Positions 8,687 through 19,300 of a stretch of DNA of 64,000 nucleotides are shown here, in pieces. The notes beneath the pieces are model-generated. The model made no database searches. It was not told the DNA's origin and worked only from the letters and a program-made list of their open reading frames with translations. Numbering within the stretch: position 1 is the stretch's first letter; each line of letters begins with the position of its first letter. Made by a program: the position numbers and the translations under genes. Origin of the DNA: Flavobacteriales bacterium (GTDB taxonomy: Bacteria; Bacteroidota; Bacteroidia; Flavobacteriales_F; PHOS-HE28); the NCBI GenBank assembly GCA_016715895.1, contig JADJXH010000003.1, positions 496,001 through 560,000 on the forward strand, in the 5' to 3' direction.

Positions 8687-9919
8687 TCAGGGGATGAACA
8701 CGAGACCCACCTGTGCGGCGAGGCCACGTGCACGGGGACCGGTGAAGCCGTACAGGTTCGGCAGCAGCAGTTCGGCCCCGAGCCATCGGGTGATCTGGAA
8801 ACGGCCGTGCAGCCCGGCCCGCAGGCCACCGAAGCCTCCGTATTGAGCGGAGATGCCCACGGCCTGTGCACCGAAGCGGCGCCAGCCGGTGGCCTGCGCG
8901 AAGGGGATGAAGCCCGGCAAGGCCCGCTGGGCGATCCGCAGGTCCATCCGCCACCCTGTGGGCCACGTCACGGTGTGCTCCACCCAGGCATGGAGCGGCA
9001 GCAGGCGCCATTCGGCCCCGGTGGTGGGCCGCACGCCGAAGGTGTCCAGCAGTTGCTCCTCGCCGGTGATGGCGCCCGTCAGGTCGAAGACGTCGTTCAC
9101 CGTGATGCCTTCGTAGCTCAAGGCCGTATCGGGCGAGGCGCGGAGCGAGCGGTCGTTCCAGCGCACGGCCCCAAGGTCCTCGGCGCCGAGGGTGATGCGG
9201 TGCACAGCGGCTCCCGCACGCCCCGGCAGGGTGAACCGCTGGGCGAAGCTGAGCGCGGCCCCGAGCCCGTTGAAAGCGCCGAGGTCGCTGCGTGCGGTGT
9301 CGCTGTTGTGATAGCGGCCATCGAGGCGCAGGTCGAGCCGGGTGCCGTCCGTGGCGGTGAAGAGCGTGGCGTCCCTGAGGTGCACGGCCGTCATGGACTG
9401 GCCCTTCACCAGGTCCAGGCGGATCCAGCTTCCGGTGCGCGCATGGTAGAGGCCGGCGCCCAGGGTCTGGTAACGCTGCTGCTCGAACGCCGAGCCGGAG
9501 AGGTCGGCGCGTCGTCCGGCGAAGCCTGCGTTGCCGAAGAAGGTGAGGGCGTACACGTCGGGCCTGAACCGAAGGCCGGCCTGGTCCTGGTGCGTGGCGG
9601 AGACCATCACCTTCAGGCCGGCCCGGCCGAGGATGCTGTCGCCGAACACCGCGTGCACACCCAGCTGCAGCACCTGGCCCAGCCGGTTGTTGGCGCGCAG
9701 GGCCGCCTGGCTCCGCTCGCGCACATCCCGCTCCACGAAGCCGCCCTGCGTGAGGTCCAGCACCAGTTCGTTGAGCAGCGTATTGGAATCGTAGGTGAAG
9801 CCGCCGCGCACCTCCACCCGGTCCCGGTGCGGTGCGGCGCCGGAGGGCAGCAGGTCCTGCGCGAGGGACAGCAGGGGGAGGGCCGTGGCGAGGACCAGGG
9901 CGGAGAGGCGCTCACTCAT
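8687..9919 (-). CDS. Probable outer-membrane beta-barrel protein (DUF5723-like)
   Basis: A 410-residue protein with a signal peptide (MSERLSALVLATALPLLSLAQ) and a body dominated by alternating hydrophobic/polar strands ending in aromatic residues, terminating VGLVFIP, as in outer-membrane barrels. Architecture and position beside a 'lipoprotein-like' partner resemble Bacteroidota DUF5723-type proteins, but the characteristic N-terminal motif of that family is not obvious. It overlaps the upstream gene by 8 bp and is 13 bp from trmD, so it is translationally linked to both. Its role is unknown. Confidence 0.6.
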   Translation of the reverse strand: MSERLSALVLATALPLLSLAQDLLPSGAAPHRDRVEVRGGFTYDSNTLLNELVLDLTQGGFVERDVRERSQAALRANNRLGQVLQLGVHAVFGDSILGRAGLKVMVSATHQDQAGLRFRPDVYALTFFGNAGFAGRRADLSGSAFEQQRYQTLGAGLYHARTGSWIRLDLVKGQSMTAVHLRDATLFTATDGTRLDLRLDGRYHNSDTARSDLGAFNGLGAALSFAQRFTLPGRAGAAVHRITLGAEDLGAVRWNDRSLRASPDTALSYEGITVNDVFDLTGAITGEEQLLDTFGVRPTTGAEWRLLPLHAWVEHTVTWPTGWRMDLRIAQRALPGFIPFAQATGWRRFGAQAVGISAQYGGFGGLRAGLHGRFQITRWLGAELLLPNLYGFTGPRARGLAAQVGLVFIP

Positions 9920-11531
9920 CGCCGTTCACCACGTAGTTCACGCCGGCCACGATCTGCAGGTCAAGCCGGTAGTGTGCCATCAACGGCAGGTGCTGGGCCT
10001 GGTCGGCGGTGTTGAAGACGGCCCGGATCCGCAGGCGCGGCTGGGCGTAGAGCAGGTCCACCTGCTGCGGGGTGAGGGAGGCCGTGCAGATGGAGCGCAC
10101 CGGGTCGCGCACCAGGCCGTCAGGGTCCACCTCACCGCTGGCCACTTCGCCCACGACGGGGATCGAGCCCACCACCTGGTCGTCCGGGTCCAGAATGTCC
10201 AGCATCAGCCGGGACCGGAAGGGGAATCCGTTGGTGGCGATGAGGGAGAGCTTGCCGGAGGTGAGCCCATGCCCCTCCTCCGAGCCGGGCAGGTCGGGGG
10301 TGGCGATGCTCTCCACGGTGAGGTCCGTGGCGATGAGGCGGAGCGGCATCTCCAGTTCGAGCCGGGCGCTCACCTCGCTCTCGTAGTAGAGGAAGTCGTG
10401 GCCGTTGCTGATGTCCCCAAGCGGATTCAGTTCAAGGTCCACGGCGTAGCGCAGACGGTCGGGGAGGTTCTCCACGAACGAGGCGATGGTGCTGTTGCCG
10501 GGGTCCAGGGTCGTGGACCAGGCCGTGGGCTGGAAGGAGCCCCCGAGGTCGAGGGCACGGGTGAGGTTGATGGGCGAGCCTACGATGGGGTGCACCAAGG
10601 GCACGGTGGTGCCGGTGCGCGTGTTCTCCGAGACCAGTTCGTGGATGCGGATGCGGAGGTCGGCGCCCACGCCGTTGGTGATGCGGATGCGGGCTTCCAC
10701 GTGGTCGATGTCGAGCAGGCCATCGGTGATGCGGTCGAAGAGGTCCACGGCGGTGTTCTCGGGCCCCACTTGCTCGACCCGGTTCCCGAAATAGCCCTCG
10801 GCGAACTGGGGAACGATGTCGGCGTAGGTGGCCACGGCCTTCACACTGTCCAGGTTGGTGACGTTGGCACCGTTGCCGTTGGGGTCCAGTTCGATGGTGA
10901 TCTGCGAGCTGAGGGCGTTGACCTGGTCGAGGTCGGGGCCGCGGAGGTCGAACCGGTGACCGGCCAGGTCGCGGGTGAGCACGGTGAGCGACGGGTTGAG
11001 CGGTGAACCGGCGGGAACGACACCTTGAACGGCGACCGGCTGCCCATTGAACGTGGCCCCCGGAAGAGCGAAGGTCCCCGTGATCCCGCTGGCGATCATG
11101 TTGGTGAGGTCCACTTCGAGCCGACCGCTGCGGATGGACAGTGTGCGCAACTGAACGTCCTCCAGATCAAGTGCAGTGGCATCCTCGTCGGTGGGCAGCA
11201 GCGCGCCAGGCGCGAAGAAGAGGGGGCCCGGGATGGGGAGCACATAGCTGTATGTGATCCCGGTGTCAGGCACCTGCAGCAGGGTGTCCAGGCGCACGCC
11301 GAAAAGCTCGGTGCGGTACAGCAGGGTCAGCGCGCCGTCCGTTCCGGTCACCAGGAGCGAGTCGGCGATCACATCGCTCAGGGTCAGCGATGTGTTCACC
11401 AAGGGGGCCAGCAGGTCCACATCCCATCGGGGCGGCTCCTCCGCCTTGCGGCAGCTCGTGGGAACGAACAGCAGCCCGCAGGACAGGATGGTGGCCGAGG
11501 CAACCCGGGCCATGGCGGACTCGTTCCTCAT
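9912..11531 (-). CDS. Secreted hypothetical protein, probable lipoprotein
   Basis: A 539-residue protein starting MRNESAMARVASATILSCGL, with a candidate lipobox FVPTSC (Cys near residue 27), then a beta-rich body without recognisable catalytic motifs (for example WDVDLLAPLVNTSLTLSDVI). This opening, with 'PxWDxxxxxPL' and strand-rich repeats, is common in Bacteroidota envelope lipoproteins of unknown function. Its stop overlaps the start of the next gene by 8 bp, so it probably works with that beta-barrel protein. A TAAATTAC sequence 7 nt upstream of the ATG could be a degenerate -7 box shared with the divergent gene at 11580. Confidence 0.6.
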   Translation of the reverse strand: MRNESAMARVASATILSCGLLFVPTSCRKAEEPPRWDVDLLAPLVNTSLTLSDVIADSLLVTGTDGALTLLYRTELFGVRLDTLLQVPDTGITYSYVLPIPGPLFFAPGALLPTDEDATALDLEDVQLRTLSIRSGRLEVDLTNMIASGITGTFALPGATFNGQPVAVQGVVPAGSPLNPSLTVLTRDLAGHRFDLRGPDLDQVNALSSQITIELDPNGNGANVTNLDSVKAVATYADIVPQFAEGYFGNRVEQVGPENTAVDLFDRITDGLLDIDHVEARIRITNGVGADLRIRIHELVSENTRTGTTVPLVHPIVGSPINLTRALDLGGSFQPTAWSTTLDPGNSTIASFVENLPDRLRYAVDLELNPLGDISNGHDFLYYESEVSARLELEMPLRLIATDLTVESIATPDLPGSEEGHGLTSGKLSLIATNGFPFRSRLMLDILDPDDQVVGSIPVVGEVASGEVDPDGLVRDPVRSICTASLTPQQVDLLYAQPRLRIRAVFNTADQAQHLPLMAHYRLDLQIVAGVNYVVNGDE

Positions 11532-11579
11532 ACGGGGCGTAATTTAGCCACCGTCGAACGCCGCACCGATGTGCCGCTG

Positions 11580-12035
11580 ATGATGAGCATGTTCGCCAAA
11601 CGTGGATTCCTCGTTCCCTGGATCGCCTCGGCGCTGGTGATGTACGGGCTGTCCTACCTCTGGCACGGGCTGGCGTTGAACGACCTCCAGGACCTTCGCA
11701 TTCCGTTGCCGCTCTACCTCGGCCTGAGCGGACTGGTGTACCTGATCATCGGCTTCGTGATCACCCTGGCGGTGCATCAGGCGATCGCGCACGAATGGGT
11801 GAGCCTCAAACGTGCGTTCCCCCTGATGAGCGCCTTGCTCGGTGCGGCCGTGGGTTTCGCGGTCTTCCTCCTGGTCTACATCCTCGGCATGAGCTTCGCG
11901 AAATCCGGAACCGTGCATGTGGTGATCGATGCGCTCTGGCAGATGGTGGAGCAGGGCGTTGGCGGCCTCGTGGTCAGCCTGGGTGTGATCTACGACATGC
12001 ACCGCCGCTTCATGGAAAGCGAGCGGGCGCACTGA
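11580..12035 (+). CDS. Small four-helix integral membrane protein, hypothetical
   Basis: A 151-residue protein with four clear membrane segments (for example FLVPWIASALVMYGLSYLW, YLGLSGLVYLIIGFVITLAV, ALLGAAVGFAVFLLVYILG). I do not recognise a named family. The frame is open far upstream, but the minus-strand lipoprotein gene occupies that region, so the ATGs at 11580/11583 are the realistic starts. A TAATTTAG sequence at 11541-11548, in the divergent promoter region, is one mismatch from the -7 consensus. The stop touches the stop of the convergent rarA gene. Confidence 0.6.
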   Translation: MMSMFAKRGFLVPWIASALVMYGLSYLWHGLALNDLQDLRIPLPLYLGLSGLVYLIIGFVITLAVHQAIAHEWVSLKRAFPLMSALLGAAVGFAVFLLVYILGMSFAKSGTVHVVIDALWQMVEQGVGGLVVSLGVIYDMHRRFMESERAH

Positions 12036-13307
12036 TCACCTGTAGCGGTCCTTCCAGATGCGACCGAGGTGCTCCGCCCACTTCTGTTCGCGCGGATTGT
12101 CGCCCGGGGAATAGAGAGGGGTGCCACTGATGGCCTCCGGCAGGAACTCCTGATCGCCGGCGTGGCCGGGTTGGTCGTGGCTGTACTGGTAGTCGCGGCC
12201 GTAGCCGAGGTCCTTCATCAGGCGGGTGGGCGCGTTGCGCAGGTGGAGCGGAACGGGAAGGTCGCCGGTGCGTTGCACCAACTCCTGTGCGGTACCGATG
12301 GCGACGTAGGACGCATTGCTCTTGGGCGCGCAGGCCAGGTAAACGGCGCATTGGCTGAGGATGATCCGGCTTTCGGGCCAGCCCACCAACTGGGCGGCCT
12401 GCATGGCGGTGGTGGCCAGAAGGAGCGCGTTGGGGTCGGCGTTGCCGATGTCCTCGCTGGCCAGGATCACCATGCGCCGGGCGATGAACAACGGGTCCTC
12501 ACCACCCTCCACCATGCGAGCCAGCCAGTACACCGCCGCGTGCGGATCGCTGCCGCGCATGCTCTTGATGAAGGCGCTGACGATGTCATAGTGCTGTTCG
12601 CCCTGCTTGTCGTATCGCGCGGCCTGGTTCTGCACCACGTCCTTCACCAGGGCATCGGTGATCACGACATCCCCATCCCCTGCGGCCTTCACGCACAGTT
12701 CGAAGGTGTTCAGCAGCCGCCGGGCGTCGCCGCCGCTGGCGCGCATCAGCGCATCCACCTCCGGCAGGGTGATGGTCCGCGCGCGCAGTTCGGGGTCCTC
12801 CCGCACGGCCCGTTCCAGCAGGGCCAGGAGCTGTTCCTGGGTAAGCGGACGCAGCACGTACACCTGACAGCGGCTGAGCAGGGCGCCGATCACCTCGAAA
12901 CTGGGGTTCTCCGTGGTGGCGCCGATCAGGGTGATGGTGCCCTTCTCGACCGCACCGAGCAGGCTGTCCTGCTGGGCCTTGCTGAAGCGGTGGATCTCAT
13001 CGATGAAGAGGACCGCACTGCGGGCGAAGAGGCCCCTGCCTCCGGCCTGGTCGATCACCTCGCGCACATCCTTCACCCCACTACTGATGGCGCTGAGCGT
13101 GAAAAAGGGGCGCTGCAGCCGCTCGGCGATCAAGCGCGCGAGGGTGGTCTTGCCCACCCCGGGCGGCCCCCAGAGGATCATGCTGGGCAGCATGCCGCTG
13201 TTGAGCGCCCGGCGCAGGATGCCATCGGGCCCGACCAGATGCTCCTGACCGACGACCGCCTCGAGGTCGCGCGGACGCATCCGTTCGGCCAGGGGCGCGG
13301 TTTCCAT
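12036..13307 (-). CDS. rarA: Replication-associated recombination protein A (MgsA/RarA AAA+ ATPase)
   Basis: A 423-residue AAA+ clamp-loader-like ATPase that acts at stalled replication forks. The N-terminus (PLAERMRPRDLEAVVGQEHL) is the RarA/WHIP signature, followed by Walker A GPPGVGKTT, Walker B FIDEIHRF, sensor segment GATTENPSFEV, and the C-terminal tetramerisation half with SMRGSDPHAAVYWLARM and ASEDIGNADP. Length is normal. The box TACCTTCG lies 4 nt upstream of the ATG. It is divergent from nothing: the giant repeat gene ends 75 bp upstream on the same strand, with a hairpin between. Confidence 0.95.
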   Translation of the reverse strand: METAPLAERMRPRDLEAVVGQEHLVGPDGILRRALNSGMLPSMILWGPPGVGKTTLARLIAERLQRPFFTLSAISSGVKDVREVIDQAGGRGLFARSAVLFIDEIHRFSKAQQDSLLGAVEKGTITLIGATTENPSFEVIGALLSRCQVYVLRPLTQEQLLALLERAVREDPELRARTITLPEVDALMRASGGDARRLLNTFELCVKAAGDGDVVITDALVKDVVQNQAARYDKQGEQHYDIVSAFIKSMRGSDPHAAVYWLARMVEGGEDPLFIARRMVILASEDIGNADPNALLLATTAMQAAQLVGWPESRIILSQCAVYLACAPKSNASYVAIGTAQELVQRTGDLPVPLHLRNAPTRLMKDLGYGRDYQYSHDQPGHAGDQEFLPEAISGTPLYSPGDNPREQKWAEHLGRIWKDRYR

Positions 13308-13330
13308 GCGGCGAAGGTAGGGCCGTGAAC

Positions 13331-13363
13331 GACGGACCCCCTCCGGTGTGGAGGGGGCCCGTC
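13331..13363 (-). terminator. Hairpin after the giant repeat gene
   Basis: Arms GACGG-A-CCCCCTCC and GGAGGGGG-C-CCGTC pair with one A/C mismatch around a GGTGT loop. It lies 20 nt past the stop of the giant gene. There is no T-tract, so it may act as a 3' end stabiliser rather than a classic terminator. Confidence 0.5.
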
Positions 13364-13382
13364 GCGGGTGGTCAGGGACGGA

Positions 13383-16300
13383 TCAACGCGTCAGCACCAG
13401 TCGCCCGCGGACGCTGCGTCCATCGAGCATCAGGTGATAGAAGTAGGTGGTGCCGGTCAGCCCGTCGGCGGCGAGCTCGACCTGGTATTCCGCGTCGCGT
13501 TGCACATGCCCGTCGAAGAGGCGCGCCACCGGACGACCCTGCAGGTCGGTGAGGTCAAGTACGGCCTGACCATCGCGGTCGGCGGTGAAGCGCAGGGTGG
13601 TCATCACGCGGAAGGGGTTCGGCGAAGCGGTGATGGAGAGGGACTTGCCGTCCACACCCTTCACCGTGATCACCTGCACGAGCTCGCTGGCATTGCCGCA
13701 ATCGTCCACGGCGGTCCAGGTGCGCGTGATGGTGTAGCCCTTTTCGCAGTCCTTGCCGGTCATGTCCTCGGTGAACACCACCTGCACGTCCTCGTCACAG
13801 TTGTCGCTCGCCTTGCAGGTCTCGGGGTCGGGCACCTGGTCGCAGGTGGTCTCCAGGTCCGCCACGGTGCACAGGATGGTCGGCGGGGTGGTGTCCACCA
13901 CATCGATGACCTGTTCGGCCGTGGTGGTGTTGCCGCAGAGGTCGCTCACGGTCCAGGTGCGGATCAGCGTGAACTCGTTCTGGCAGTCACCCTTGATGGT
14001 CTGCTCCGTGAGCACCACGTCCAGGTTCGCGCTGCAGGCATCGTCGGCCGTCACCACCGGGGCTTCCGGCAGTTTCTCGTCGCACTGGACGGTCAGGTCC
14101 GCCGGCACGCCCACCAGCACCGGAGCTTCGTTGTCCACCACCGTCACGGTCTGCGTGGCGCTGGTGCTGTTGCCGCAGTCGTCCGTGGCGGACCAGGTGC
14201 GCACCAGCTGGAAATTCCCCGGGCAATTGCCCGGCACGAAGACCTCGGTCATGATCACTTGCGACGCGTTCTTGCAGGCATCCACCGCGTGCACCTCGGG
14301 AAGCACCTCGCTCAGTTCATCGCAGGCCACGGTGATGTCGGCCGGCACGCCCAGCAATTCGGGGCCCTGGGTGTCCACCACGGTGATGGTCTGCACGCAG
14401 GTCTCGCTGTTGCCGTTGGCATCGGTGGCCCACCAGGTGCGGGTGAGGATGTAGGGGCAGGAACCGCTCCAGCTGTCCGTCCAGCCCACCGTCACCTCAG
14501 GGCACTTGTCGTCCTTGCGGAAGATGGGGTGACCCACATCGTAGGGATGCAGAGAGCTGCCGCACTCCACGGTGACGTCCGGACCGCACATCTCGATCAG
14601 CTTGCCGCACTCGTCCGTGTCACAATCGTCGATCACCAACACCTCGATGCTTGTCACGCAGCCGTTCGCCCCCGTCACGGTGACGGTGTAGCTGCCGGCT
14701 TCCACGGTCGAAGTGATGGCCGCTGAGCTGGTGAACCCGTTCGGTCCGGTCCAGGCAAAGCTGACAGCAGCTTGCGAGATGGCGGTCAAGGTGGCTTCCC
14801 CGGTGATGCAGTCGATCGGGGTGGCTTCAGCGCTCAGGTCAGGAGCGTTGCTGTCCTCCAGCACTTCCGCAGTGGCCGTGCTGGTGCAGCCGTTGGCGCC
14901 TGTCACCACCAGGGTGTAGGTACCGGCGGCGCACACCGTCGGGTTCTGATCGGTGCTGCTGAAGTTGTTGGGGCCCGTCCAGCTATAGCTGCCGTTGCCG
15001 CTGCCCTGCAGGGTGACGCAGGTCGTCGTGCAGGTGAGCGTGCCATCGGCCGCCTGGGCGCCGGGCACATCCACATCCTCCAGCACATCGGCCGTCGCCG
15101 TGCTGGTGCAGCCGTTGGCGCCCGTCACCACCAGGGTGTAGGTGCCGGCGGCGCATACCGTCGGGTTCTGATCGGTGCTGCTGAAGTTGTTGGGACCCGT
15201 CCAGCTGTAGCTGCCGTTGCCGCTGCCCTGCAGGGTGATGCAGGTGGTGGTGCAGGTGAGCGTGCCGCCGGCCGCCTGAGCACCGGGCACATCGTTGTCC
15301 AGATCCACATCCGCAGTGGCCGTGCTGGTGCAACCGTTGGCGCCCGTCACCACCAGGGTGTAGGTACCAGCGGCGCACACCGTCGGGTTCTGGTCATTGC
15401 TGCTGAAGTTGTTCGGACCCGTCCAGCTGTAGCTGCCGTTGCCGCTGCCCTGCAGAGTGATGCAGGTCGTTGTGCAGGTGAGCGTACCGCCGGCCGCCTG
15501 GGCACCGGGCACATCGTTGTCCAGCTCCACTTCCGCAGTGGCCGTGCTGGTGCAGCCGTTGGCGCCCGTCACCACCAGGGTGTAGGTACCAGCGGCGCAC
15601 ACCGTCGGGTTCTGATCGGTGCTGCTGAAGTTGTTCGGGCCCGTCCAGCTGTAGCTGCCGTTGCCACTGCCCTGCAGGGTGATGCAGGCGGTCGTGCAGG
15701 TGAGCGTGCCACCGGCCGCCTGGGCGCCGGGCACATCGTTGTCGAGCTCCACTTCCGCAGTGGCCGTGCTGGTGCAACCATTGGCGCCCGTCACCACCAG
15801 GGTGTAGGTACCGGCGGCGCACACCGTCGGGTTCTGATCGGTGCTGCTGAAGTTGTTCGGACCCGTCCAGCTGTAGCTGCCGTTGCCGCTGCCCTGCAGA
15901 GTGATGCAGGTCGTTGTGCAGGTGAGCGCGCCACCGGCCGCCTGGGCACCGGGCACATCGTTGTCCAGATCCACATCCGCAGTGGCCGTGCTGGTGCAGC
16001 CGTTGTCGCCCGTCACCACCAGGGTGTAGGTACCGGCGGCGCACACCGTCGGGTTCTGATCGGTGCTGCTGAAGTTGTTCGGACCCGTCCAGCTGTAGCT
16101 GCCGTTGCCGCTGCCCTGCAGGGTGATGCAGGTGGTCGTGCAGGTGAGCGTGCCACCGGCCGCCTGGGCGCCGGGCACATCGTTGTCCAGCTCCACTTCC
16201 GCAGTGGCCGTGCTGGTGCAGCCGTTGGCGCCCGTCACCACCAGATTGTAGGTACCGGCGGCGCACACCGTCGGGTTCTGATCGGTGCTGCTGAAGTTGT

Positions 16301-19300
16301 TGGGGCCCGTCCAGCTGTAGCTGCCGTTGCCGCTGCCCTGCAGGGTGATGCAGGTGGTCGTGCAGGTGAGCGTGCCACCGGCCGCCTGGGCGCCGGGCAC
16401 ATCGTTGTCCAGATCCACATCCGCAGTGGCCGTGCTGGTGCAGCCATTGGCGCCCGTCACCACCAGGGTGTAGGTACCGGCGGCGCACACCGTCGGGTTC
16501 TGATCGGTGCTGCTGAAGTTGTTCGGACCCGTCCAGCTGTAGCTGCCGTTGCCGCTGCCCTGCAGGGTGATGCAGGTCGTCGTGCAGGTGAGCGTGCCAC
16601 CGGCCGCCTGGGCGCCGGGCACATCGTTGTCCAGCTCCACTTCCGCCGTCGCCGTGCTGGTGCAACCGTTGGCGCCCGTCACCACCAGGGTGTAGGTGCC
16701 GGCGGCGCACACCGTCGGGTTCTGGTCGGTGCTGCTGAAGTTGTTCGGACCCGTCCAGCTGTAGCTGCCGTTGCCGCTGCCCTGCAGGGTGATGCAGGTG
16801 GTCGTGCAGGTGAGCGTGCCACCGGCCGCCTGGGCGCCGGGCACATCCACATCCTCCAGCACATCGGCCGTCGCCGTGCTGGTGCAGCCGTTGGCGCCCG
16901 TCACCACCAGGGTGTAGGTGCCGGCGGCGCACACCGTCGGGTTCTGGTCGGTGCTGCTGAAGTTGTTGGGGCCCGTCCAGCTGTAGCTGCCGTTGCCACT
17001 GCCCTGCAGGGTGATGCAGGTCGTCGTGCAGGTGAGCGTGCCACCGGCCGCCTGGGCGCCGGGCACATCGTTGTCCAGCTCCACTTCCGCCGTCGCCGTG
17101 CTGGTGCAACCGTTGGCGCCCGTCACCACCAGGGTGTAGGTGCCAGCGGCGCACACCGTCGGGTTCTGATCGGTGCTGCTGAAGTTGTTCGGACCCGTCC
17201 AGCTGTAGCTGCCGTTGCCGCTGCCCTGCAGGGTGATGCAGGTCGTCGTGCAGGTGAGCGTGCCACCGGCCGCCTGAGCACCGGGCACATCGTTGTCCAG
17301 ATCCACATCCGCAGTGGCCGTGCTGGTGCAGCCGTTGGCGCCCGTCACCACCAGGGTGTAGGTGCCGGCGGCGCACACCGTCGGGTTCTGATCGGTGCTG
17401 CTGAAGTTGTTCGGACCCGTCCAGCTGTAGCTGCCATTGCCGCTGCCCTGCAGGGTGATGCAGGTGGTGATGCAGGTGAGCGTGCCGCCGGCCGCCTGGG
17501 CACCTGGCACATCCACATCCTCCAGCACATCGGCCGTCGCCGTGCTGGTGCAGCCGTTGTCGCCCGTCACCACCAGGGTGTAGGTGCCAGCGGCGCACAC
17601 CGTCGGGTTCTGATCGGTGCTGCTGAAGTTGTTGGGGCCCGTCCAGCTGTAGCTGCCGTTGCCGCTGCCCTGCAGGGTGATGCAGGTGGTGGTGCAGGTG
17701 AGCGTGCCACCGGCCGCCTGAGCACCTGGCACGTCCACATCCTCCAGCACATCCGCAGTGGCCGTGCTGGTGCAGCCGTTGGCGCCCGTCACCACCAGGG
17801 TGTAGGTGCCGGCGGCGCACACCGTCGGGTTCTGATCGGTGCTGCTGAAGTTGTTCGGACCCGTCCAGCTGTAGCTGCCATTGCCGCTGCCCTGCAGGGT
17901 GATGCAGGTGGTGATGCAGGTGAGCGTGCCGCCGGCCGCCTGGGCACCTGGCACATCCACATCCTCCAGCACATCGGCCGTCGCCGTGCTGGTGCAGCCG
18001 TTGTCGCCCGTCACCACCAGGGTGTAGGTACCGGCGGCGCACACCGTCGGGTTCTGATCGGTGCTGCTGAAGTTGTTGGGCCCCGTCCAGCTGTAGCTGC
18101 CGTTGCCACTGCCCTGCAGGGTGATGCAGGTCGTCGTGCAGGTGAGCGTGCCACCGGCCGCCTGGGCGCCGGGCACATCGTTGTCCAGCTCCACTTCCGC
18201 CGTCGCCGTGCTGGTGCAACCGTTGGCGCCCGTCACCACCAGGGTGTAGGTGCCGGCGGCGCACACCGTCGGGTTCTGATCGGTGCTGCTGAAGTTGTTC
18301 GGACCCGTCCAGCTGTAGCTGCCATTGCCGCTGCCCTGCAGGGTGATGCAGGTGGTGATGCAGGTGAGCGTGCCGCCGGCCGCCTGGGCACCTGGCACAT
18401 CCACATCCTCCAGCACATCGGCCGTCGCCGTGCTGGTGCAGCCGTTGTCGCCCGTCACCACCAGGGTGTAGGTACCGGCGGCGCACACCGTCGGGTTCTG
18501 ATCGGTGCTGCTGAAGTTGTTGGGCCCCGTCCAGCTGTAGCTGCCGTTGCCACTGCCCTGCAGGGTGATGCAGGTCGTCGTGCAGGTGAGCGTGCCACCG
18601 GCCGCCTGGGCGCCGGGCACATCGTTGTCCAGCTCCACTTCCGCCGTCGCCGTGCTGGTGCAACCGTTGGCGCCCGTCACCACCAGGGTGTAGGTGCCGG
18701 CGGCGCACACCGTCGGGTTCTGGTCGGTGCTGCTGAAGTTGTTGGGGCCCGTCCAGCTGTAGCTGCCGTTGCCGCTGCCCTGCAGGGTGATGCAGGTGGT
18801 GGTGCAGGTGAGCGTGCCACCGGCCGCCTGAGCACCTGGCACGTCCACATCCTCCAGCACATCCGCAGTGGCCGTGCTGGTGCAGCCGTTGGCGCCCGTC
18901 ACCACCAGGGTGTAGGTGCCGGCGGCGCACACCGTCGGGTTCTGGTCGGTGCTGCTGAAGTTGTTGGGGCCCGTCCAGCTGTAGCTGCCGTTGCCGCTGC
19001 CCTGCAGGGTGATGCAGGTGGTCGTGCAGGTGAGCGTACCGCCGGCCGCCTGGGCGCCGGGCACATCGTTGTCGAGCTCCACTTCCGCAGTGGCCGTGCT
19101 GGTGCAGCCGTTGGCGCCCGTCACCACCAGGGTGTAGGTGCCGGCGGCGCACACCGTCGGGTTCTGGTCAGTGCTGCTGAAGTTGTTCGGACCCGTCCAG
19201 CTGTAGCTGCCATTGCCGCTGCCCTGCAGGGTGATGCAGGTGGTGATGCAGGTGAGCGTGCCGCCGGCCGCCTGGGCGCCGGGAGGTGTGGTGTTCACGG

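Noticed and set aside
14847..19286. Possible CRISPR array
   Set aside because: Units are 222 bp with no unique spacers, and they translate as one continuous Ig-like repeat protein.
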